64,000 nt of DNA from contig NZ_CP055157.1 in assembly GCF_013367775.1 (NCBI RefSeq), positions 1,054,001 through 1,118,000 of the forward strand, written 5' to 3'. The notes beneath the pieces were generated by a model that worked only from the letters and a program-made list of their open reading frames with translations, searched no databases and was not told the origin of the DNA. Positions 58,589-64,000 of this stretch are shown piece by piece (positions within the stretch are counted from its first letter, which is position 1; every line of letters starts with the position of its first letter). This DNA comes from Microbulbifer sp. YPW1 (GTDB taxonomy: Bacteria > Pseudomonadota > Gammaproteobacteria > Pseudomonadales > Cellvibrionaceae). A program made the translations under genes and the position numbers.

Positions 58589-58634
58589 CGCCTGCGCATT
58601 TTATTTCTGTGCTCTAACCAACCAAATTTTTTCT

Positions 58635-60242
58635 ATGAACCAGATTCAGAGCAAAATTAACTCCCGAGATCCAGCGTTTGCGGAAAACCGCGAGCAGATG
58701 GAGAAGATTGTCGATGACCTGCGGGAAAAGCTGGAAACCATCGCCAAAGGCGGCAGCGAGCGCGCGCGGGAGAAACACGTGTCCCGTGGCAAGTTACTGC
58801 CGCGAGACCGCATCGATGCGCTGCTCGATCCGGGCAGTCCGTTCCTGGAATTCTCCCAGCTGGCCGCTTACGACGTTTACGGCGAGGACGTGCCGGCGGC
58901 GGGGATTCTCACCGGCATCGGCACCGTTGCCGGCCAGCCCTGTGTGATTGTTGCCAATGATGCGACAGTGAAAGGTGGTACCTACTACCCGCTAACCGTG
59001 AAAAAGCACCTGCGCGCGCAGGCGATCGCGGAGCAGAACAATTTGCCGTGTATCTACCTGGTGGATTCCGGCGGTGCCAACCTGCCACGCCAGGATGATG
59101 TCTTCCCGGATCGCGAGCATTTCGGTCGCATATTCTTCAACCAGGCCAACCTGTCCGCAAAGAATATTCCGCAGATCGCGGTAGTGATGGGTAGCTGTAC
59201 CGCCGGCGGTGCCTATGTGCCGGCGATGGCGGATGAGTCCATTATGGTGAAGGAGCAGGCGACGATTTTCCTCGCGGGGCCTCCACTGGTAAAAGCGGCC
59301 ACCGGGGAAGAGGTTTCGGCGGAGGAGCTCGGCGGCGCGGAAGTGCACTGCAAGACGTCCGGTGTTTCCGACCACTTTGCGAATAACGATACCCATGCGC
59401 TGGAGTTGGCACGCAAGTCCGTTGCGCGCCTGAATCGGATCAAGAACCCGGGCCTGGATATCCAGAAGCCGGTCGAGCCGATTTATCCACCCGAAGAAAT
59501 CTACGGCATTGTGCCCAAAGATTCCCGCCAGCCGTTTGATGTACGTGAGATTATCGCGCGGGTGGTGGACGGTTCCGAGTTTGATGAATTCAAGGCGATG
59601 TACGGCACCACCCTGGTGACCGGCTTTGCCCGCATTCACGGTTACCCGGTGGGCATCGTAGCCAACAATGGCATCCTGTTTGCCGAGAGTGCACAGAAAG
59701 GTGCGCACTTCATCGAGCTGTGCGCACAGCGCAATATTCCGCTGGTATTCCTGCAAAACATCACCGGTTTTATGGTGGGTAAACAGTACGAAGCCGGCGG
59801 TATCGCCAAGCACGGTGCGAAAATGGTAACCGCGGTCGCCACCGCAAAAGTACCCAAGTTCACCGTCCTGATCGGCGGTTCCTTCGGTGCCGGCAACTAC
59901 GGTATGTGCGGACGCGCCTACGATCCCAACTTCCTGTTTATGTGGCCGAATGCGCGCATTTCCGTGATGGGCGGCGAACAGGCGGCCGGGGTGCTGGCGC
60001 AGGTGAAGAAAGACCAGATGGCGGCACAGGGCGAGGACTGGAGCGAGGAAGAGATCGCCAAGTTCAAGCAACCGATCATCGACGACTACGAACACCAGGG
60101 CCACCCCTACTACGCCTCTGCGCGCTTGTGGGACGACGGTGTGATCGATCCGAAAGATACCCGCACCGTGCTGGGACTGTGTCTGGCAGCGGCCACTCAC
60201 AAAGAACCAGAGGAAACGAAGTTCGGGGTCTTTCGAATGTAG
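58635..60242 (+). CDS. liuB: 3-methylcrotonyl-CoA carboxylase, carboxyltransferase (beta) subunit
   Basis: 535 residues from the ATG at 58635; the longer frame starts in repeat B2. Carboxyltransferase motifs: [41 protein letters not shown], and [24 protein letters not shown]. With liuD it carboxylates 3-methylcrotonyl-CoA. No clear SD sequence is visible. Confidence 0.95.
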   Translation: MNQIQSKINSRDPAFAENREQMEKIVDDLREKLETIAKGGSERAREKHVSRGKLLPRDRIDALLDPGSPFLEFSQLAAYDVYGEDVPAAGILTGIGTVAGQPCVIVANDATVKGGTYYPLTVKKHLRAQAIAEQNNLPCIYLVDSGGANLPRQDDVFPDREHFGRIFFNQANLSAKNIPQIAVVMGSCTAGGAYVPAMADESIMVKEQATIFLAGPPLVKAATGEEVSAEELGGAEVHCKTSGVSDHFANNDTHALELARKSVARLNRIKNPGLDIQKPVEPIYPPEEIYGIVPKDSRQPFDVREIIARVVDGSEFDEFKAMYGTTLVTGFARIHGYPVGIVANNGILFAESAQKGAHFIELCAQRNIPLVFLQNITGFMVGKQYEAGGIAKHGAKMVTAVATAKVPKFTVLIGGSFGAGNYGMCGRAYDPNFLFMWPNARISVMGGEQAAGVLAQVKKDQMAAQGEDWSEEEIAKFKQPIIDDYEHQGHPYYASARLWDDGVIDPKDTRTVLGLCLAAATHKEPEETKFGVFRM

Positions 60243-60269
60243 ATCTGAGTATTGGGATAGTTTGGTGCG

Positions 60270-60381
60270 GGTCCTGCTGCCGGTATTGGCTTGCTGGACA
60301 CGCCGTGAACCCATCCCTGGGGGCTCTGCAAAAACATCCATGTTTTTGAAGGTCCAGCAAGCCAATACCGGCATCAGAACC
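60270..60381 (-). repeat. Structured intergenic repeat, copy B3
   Basis: Arms 60270-60299 and 60352-60381 pair over 30 positions with two mismatches. On the minus strand: CTTCAAAAAC-ATGGAT-GTTTTTGCAG, AGC, CCCC-AGGGAT-GGG, TTCACGG. Between liuB and liuC, opposite to transcription. Shares the flank AAACTATC with B2. Confidence 0.86.
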
Positions 60382-60421
60382 TTACCGACTCCGTAGCTAT
60401 TGCCAATTTCAAGGAATCACC

Positions 60422-61219
60422 ATGACCGAAAAAATGCTGTGCGAAATCGACAACGAAGGCGTTGCCACGGTTACCCTAAACCGCCCGGAAATTCACAATG
60501 CCTTCGACGACGACCTGATTCGCCAGCTCGGCGAAACCTTCGACAACCTCGCTCGCAGCGGAGGCATCCGTGCGCTGATACTCGCTTCAAATGGCAAAAA
60601 CTTTTCCGCCGGCGCCGACCTGAACTGGATGAAGCGCATGGCCGAGTACAGCGAAGAGCAAAACCGCCAGGACGCCGCCGCCCTCGCCGCTATGCTGCAC
60701 AAACTCGACCAGTTCCCCGCGCCTACTATCGCCCGCGTACAGGGTGCGGCTTTCGGTGGTGCGGTGGGCCTGGTGAGCTGCTGCGATATCGCTATCGCCT
60801 CCCAGCGCGCCAGCTTCTGCCTGAGCGAAGTGAAAATCGGCCTGCTGCCGGCCACCATCAGCCCTTACGTGATCAACGCCATCGGCACTCGCCAGGCGCG
60901 CCGCTACTTTGTCACCGCCGAGCGATTCTCCGCGGAACGGGCTCAAGAAATCGGCCTGGTGTCGGAAGTCGTTCACGAAGGCGAGCTGGATTTAACAGTA
61001 CAGACACTGGTGAACAGCATTACCGACAATGGCCCCAACGCGGTGACCATGGCCAAGCAACTGGCCATGTCCATGTCCAACCGTGTGATCAATGAAGAAC
61101 TGCAGGGGCAAACCAGTGCGTTGATTGCGGCGGTCCGGGTTTCACCAGAGGGACAGGAAGGGTTGAGTGCGTTTCTGGAAAAGCGCGCACCCAGTTGGAT
61201 GAATAGCGGGGACGAATAA
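60422..61219 (+). CDS. liuC: Methylglutaconyl-CoA hydratase (enoyl-CoA hydratase family)
   Basis: 265 residues. Crotonase signatures: FSAGADLNWMKRMAEYS, ARVQGAAFGGAVGLVSCCDIAIAS and FCLSEVKIGLLPATISPYV. In the liu operon it hydrates 3-methylglutaconyl-CoA to HMG-CoA. AAGGA precedes the ATG. Confidence 0.92.
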   Translation: MTEKMLCEIDNEGVATVTLNRPEIHNAFDDDLIRQLGETFDNLARSGGIRALILASNGKNFSAGADLNWMKRMAEYSEEQNRQDAAALAAMLHKLDQFPAPTIARVQGAAFGGAVGLVSCCDIAIASQRASFCLSEVKIGLLPATISPYVINAIGTRQARRYFVTAERFSAERAQEIGLVSEVVHEGELDLTVQTLVNSITDNGPNAVTMAKQLAMSMSNRVINEELQGQTSALIAAVRVSPEGQEGLSAFLEKRAPSWMNSGDE

Positions 61220-61297
61220 TTCCGGAAGGTGGGCACACTTTGCTCATCCTACAAGGTTACAACCTACCGCTTACGAAGAGCCGAAATGTAAATTGAA

Positions 61298-61409
61298 GGC
61301 CGGGCGCCGGGTGTGGACTTTCAGGATCGTCGGCAACAGGGATGTTGCCGACGAAGCGTACAGGGATGTATTCACAGCGGTCCTGAAAGTCCACACTCGG
61401 TGACCGGGC
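61298..61409 (+). repeat. Structured intergenic repeat, copy A4
   Basis: Arms about 61298-61326 and 61381-61409 pair with a few mismatches in the outer part. Core: TCGTCGGCAAC-AGGGAT-GTTGCCGACGA, AGC, GTAC-AGGGAT-GTA, TTCACAG. Between liuC and liuD in the direction of transcription. Confidence 0.86.
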
Positions 61410-61447
61410 GCCACAGCACCAGAACAGAGCACCAAACAGAGCCAGCT

Positions 61448-63451
61448 ATGATTCGCAAACTGCTGATCGCCAACCGTGGCGAAATTGCCTGTCGCATTAT
61501 CCGCACTGCGCGCCGCCTCGGCGTCGCCACCGTTGCAGTATATTCCGACGCAGATGCCAACGCCCTGCATGTCCAGCAGGCCGACGAAGCCGTCCATCTC
61601 GGCCCTGCACCGGCCAAGGAATCCTACCTGGACATCGACAAGGTCCTCGCCGCCGCCAAACAGACCGGTGCCGACGCCATCCACCCCGGCTACGGATTCC
61701 TGTCTGAAAATGCCCACTTCTGTCGCGCCTGCGAAGAGGCCGGCATCATCTTTGTCGGTCCACCCGCCGCAGCCATTGAAGCCATGGGCTCCAAATCCGC
61801 CGCCAAGCGGATCATGGAAGATGCCAATGTACCTCTGGTACCCGGCTACCACGGCACCAACCAGGATCCCGGCATTCTCGAAGGCCACGCCAATCGCATC
61901 GGCTACCCCGTCCTGCTCAAAGCTGCCGCCGGGGGCGGTGGTAAAGGTATGCGCCGTGTCGACAAAGCCGACGACTTCCACGCAGCGCTGGACGCCGCCA
62001 AACGCGAAGCGCAAAACGCCTTCAGCGACGACCTCATGCTGATCGAGCGTTACGTGGTCAACCCGCGTCACGTGGAAATCCAGGTGTTCTGCGACAAGCA
62101 GGGCAATGGCGTCTACCTTTTTGAGCGAGACTGCTCGGTACAGCGCCGCCACCAGAAAGTCGTAGAAGAAGCACCGGCGCCCGGCCTCTCCGCCGAAACC
62201 CGCAAAAAGATGGGCGAAGCTGCGCTGCGCGCCGCCCACGCCATCGGCTATGTCGGTGCCGGCACCGTCGAATTTTTGCTCGACGCCAGCGGTGCCTTCT
62301 ACTTTATGGAAATGAACACCCGCCTTCAGGTGGAGCATCCGGTAACAGAAATGATCACCGGCCAGGACCTCGTCGCCTGGCAGCTCGCAGTTGGCGCCGG
62401 TGAACCGCTACCGCTTGAGCAAGATGACCTGCATATCGTCGGCCATGCGTTTGAAGTGCGGATTTATGCGGAAGACCCGGACAACGACTTCCTGCCCGCG
62501 ACCGGCAAGCTGCTGCGTCACCAACCGCCGCGCGAAGACAGCGCGGTGCGCGTGGATACCGGTGTACAGACCGGTGATGAAATCAGCGTGCACTACGACC
62601 CGATGATTTCCAAGTTGATCGTGCACGGCCGCAATCGTCGCGAAGCCCTGGTCAAACTCGACCGCGCCCTGCAGCAATACCAAATCGCCGGCCTGCGCCA
62701 CAACATCGAATTCCTGCGTCGGGTGGTCAATCACACCGCTTTTGTAAACGGCCGTGTGACCACTCACTTTATCGAAGACCACGAGCAGGAAATCCTGCAG
62801 CAGGAACAGCAACTGCGCGCACAGCAATGTGCCGCCATCGCCGCCTTCCTGCACCACAGGGAAACCCGCGCACAACACCGCAGCGCACCCAAGGCGGATC
62901 CCTTCTCGCCCTGGCACAGCGGCAGCAACTGGCGCAACGGGCTCACCCTGTGGCGCAGCCAGAAAGTCGAAGTGCACGGTCGTGAAATCGAAATACATTT
63001 CTGCGGCAATGATGAAAACCTGCAATGGCGCTGCGACTCGGCTGTGGATGCACAGCGCGGCAACGTGGTTTGCCCGCACGGCCACAGCGTGGCCATCCTC
63101 GATGGACGCCGTGTGAGTTACACCAGCGTGGCCCAGGAGAATGAGGGCACCGTATTTGTCAGCGGTGAACAGGTGGACTTCCGCATACTGCCGCCGGATA
63201 CCGGCGAAGCCAGCGAGGCAGGCCATGGCCTGGAAGCCCCCATGAACGGCACCATCGTCGCCCTCCTCGCAGAGCCGGGAGAAACCGTGAGCAAAGATCA
63301 ACCCCTGCTGGTGATGGAAGCCATGAAAATGGAACACACCTTGCGCGCGCCCAAAGACGGCACCGTCAACCAGTATCTGTGCGCAGCCGGGGAACTGGTA
63401 GATGGCGGCAGCCTGCTGGTCGACTTCACTGCCGAAAATGCAGAGGCCTGA
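61448..63451 (+). CDS. liuD: 3-methylcrotonyl-CoA carboxylase, biotin-carboxylase (alpha) subunit
   Basis: 667 residues from the ATG at 61448; the longer frame runs through repeat A4. Biotin carboxylase with ATP-grasp: [47 protein letters not shown]; a C-terminal biotinyl domain with [11 protein letters not shown]. It carboxylates biotin for the liuB-encoded transferase. SD sequence is weak. Confidence 0.95.
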   Translation: MIRKLLIANRGEIACRIIRTARRLGVATVAVYSDADANALHVQQADEAVHLGPAPAKESYLDIDKVLAAAKQTGADAIHPGYGFLSENAHFCRACEEAGIIFVGPPAAAIEAMGSKSAAKRIMEDANVPLVPGYHGTNQDPGILEGHANRIGYPVLLKAAAGGGGKGMRRVDKADDFHAALDAAKREAQNAFSDDLMLIERYVVNPRHVEIQVFCDKQGNGVYLFERDCSVQRRHQKVVEEAPAPGLSAETRKKMGEAALRAAHAIGYVGAGTVEFLLDASGAFYFMEMNTRLQVEHPVTEMITGQDLVAWQLAVGAGEPLPLEQDDLHIVGHAFEVRIYAEDPDNDFLPATGKLLRHQPPREDSAVRVDTGVQTGDEISVHYDPMISKLIVHGRNRREALVKLDRALQQYQIAGLRHNIEFLRRVVNHTAFVNGRVTTHFIEDHEQEILQQEQQLRAQQCAAIAAFLHHRETRAQHRSAPKADPFSPWHSGSNWRNGLTLWRSQKVEVHGREIEIHFCGNDENLQWRCDSAVDAQRGNVVCPHGHSVAILDGRRVSYTSVAQENEGTVFVSGEQVDFRILPPDTGEASEAGHGLEAPMNGTIVALLAEPGETVSKDQPLLVMEAMKMEHTLRAPKDGTVNQYLCAAGELVDGGSLLVDFTAENAEA

Positions 63452-63453
63452 AT

Positions 63454-64000
63454 ATGACACTGCCAGAACGCGTCAAGATTGTAGAAGTCGGCCCCCGCGA
63501 TGGGCTGCAGAATGAAAAGCAACCCATCTCCGTGGAGACCCGTGTACGGCTGATCGACCTGCTCAGTGAATCAGGATTGCAGGTGATCGAAGCCGGTAGT
63601 TTCGTGAGCCCCAAATGGGTACCGCAGATGACCGCCAGCGAGGAAGTGCTCGCAGGTATCCAGCGCCGCCCCGGAGTCACCTACAGCGCACTCACCCCCA
63701 ATATGGTTGGCTACGAGCGCGCGCGTGATGCCAGGGCGGACGAGGTAGCGGTGTTCGGTGCGGCCTCTGAGAGTTTTACCCGAAAGAACATCAACTGTTC
63801 CATCGAGGAGAGCCTCGAGCGCTTCCGCCCGCTGGCGGAACAGGCCCGCGCCGATGGCATCCCGGTGCGCGGTTATGTGTCCTGCGTGCTCGGCTGTCCC
63901 TACGAGGGTGACATCAAGCCGCAAAAAGTCGCGGAAGTCAGTCGCGCACTGCTGGAAATGGGCTGCTATGAAATCAGCCTCGGCGACACCATTGGGGTCG
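63454..64000 (+). CDS. liuE: Hydroxymethylglutaryl-CoA lyase, 3' end outside window
   Basis: Begins two bases after liuD and remains open to the window end (182 residues seen). [32 protein letters not shown], and [12 protein letters not shown] match HMG-CoA lyase. It splits HMG-CoA to acetyl-CoA and acetoacetate, the last step. The C-terminal metal and Cys loop is outside the window. Confidence 0.95.
   Translation, partial: MTLPERVKIVEVGPRDGLQNEKQPISVETRVRLIDLLSESGLQVIEAGSFVSPKWVPQMTASEEVLAGIQRRPGVTYSALTPNMVGYERARDARADEVAVFGAASESFTRKNINCSIEESLERFRPLAEQARADGIPVRGYVSCVLGCPYEGDIKPQKVAEVSRALLEMGCYEISLGDTIGV

Noticed and set aside
61313-61447. N-terminal extension of the liuD frame by 45 codons
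   Set aside because: It is repeat A4 read in frame; the biotin carboxylase family starts at [12 protein letters not shown].

Overview
The window is a high-GC, densely coded stretch of a Gram-negative chromosome. Its gene content points to a marine, polysaccharide- and protein-degrading gammaproteobacterium: a TonB-dependent receptor, a secreted laminarinase-like GH16 enzyme with PKD domain, a PKD-bearing subtilase, complete hut and liu catabolic operons, and an AcrB-type RND pump. The overall style resembles Cellvibrionales such as Microbulbifer; this is inferred from memory of such genomes and not shown by any marker gene here. No rRNA, tRNA, insertion sequence or CRISPR array was seen.

Layout. 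1-17 kb: envelope and exported functions (SPFH lipoprotein, DUF350, transglutaminase-like protein, subtilase, large zinc metalloprotease, TSUP transporter with a Tat-exported aminotransferase, TonB receptor, YggN-like protein, periplasmic peroxiredoxin, lipoprotein metalloprotease, GH16 glucanase). 17-21 kb: tkt, an erythrose-4-phosphate dehydrogenase-type epd and a DTW protein on the minus strand. 21-26 kb: the activated-methyl cycle, with an ArsR/methyltransferase-fold regulator (SahR type) followed by metK, ahcY and metF. 26-34 kb: OmpA-like lipoprotein, an exported two-repeat orphan, a HAD phosphatase, rsmE and an RND efflux pair. 34-38 kb: tex and a PLP histidine decarboxylase. 38-41 kb: an esterase, then a gene-poor, lower-GC accessory patch. 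41-48 kb: rluA-type pseudouridine synthase, a ParD-like antitoxin overlapping a methionine aminopeptidase, DUF2164, thioesterase, iron alcohol dehydrogenase, TetR regulator, class C beta-lactamase and Nudix protein. 48-55 kb: histidine utilisation (hutG-hutI divergent from hutC-hutU-hutH around a perfect HutC-type operator). 55-57 kb: superinfection-immunity-like membrane protein and an ECF sigma factor with a membrane partner. 57-64 kb: leucine/isovalerate degradation, liuR-liuA-liuB-liuC-liuD-liuE, with liuE cut by the window end, behind a 28-bp perfect palindrome.

The most unusual signal is non-coding. Seven intergenic elements of about 100-120 bp share one fold: a long outer stem whose sequence differs in each copy yet stays self-complementary, an inner hairpin closing on an AGGGAT-like loop, then the string AGC, a second small hairpin again closing on AGGGAT, and TTCAC. 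Stems differ between copies by paired, compensatory changes. Six copies sit between consecutive genes of the same operon or strand group (tkt/epd, sahR/metK, hutC/hutU, liuA/liuB, liuB/liuC, liuC/liuD) and one follows metF. An eighth, unrelated long inverted repeat lies between the RND genes and rsmE. Other spacers in the met and hut operons hold simple hairpins. Together they suggest a mobile or structured-RNA repeat family occupying operon spacers.
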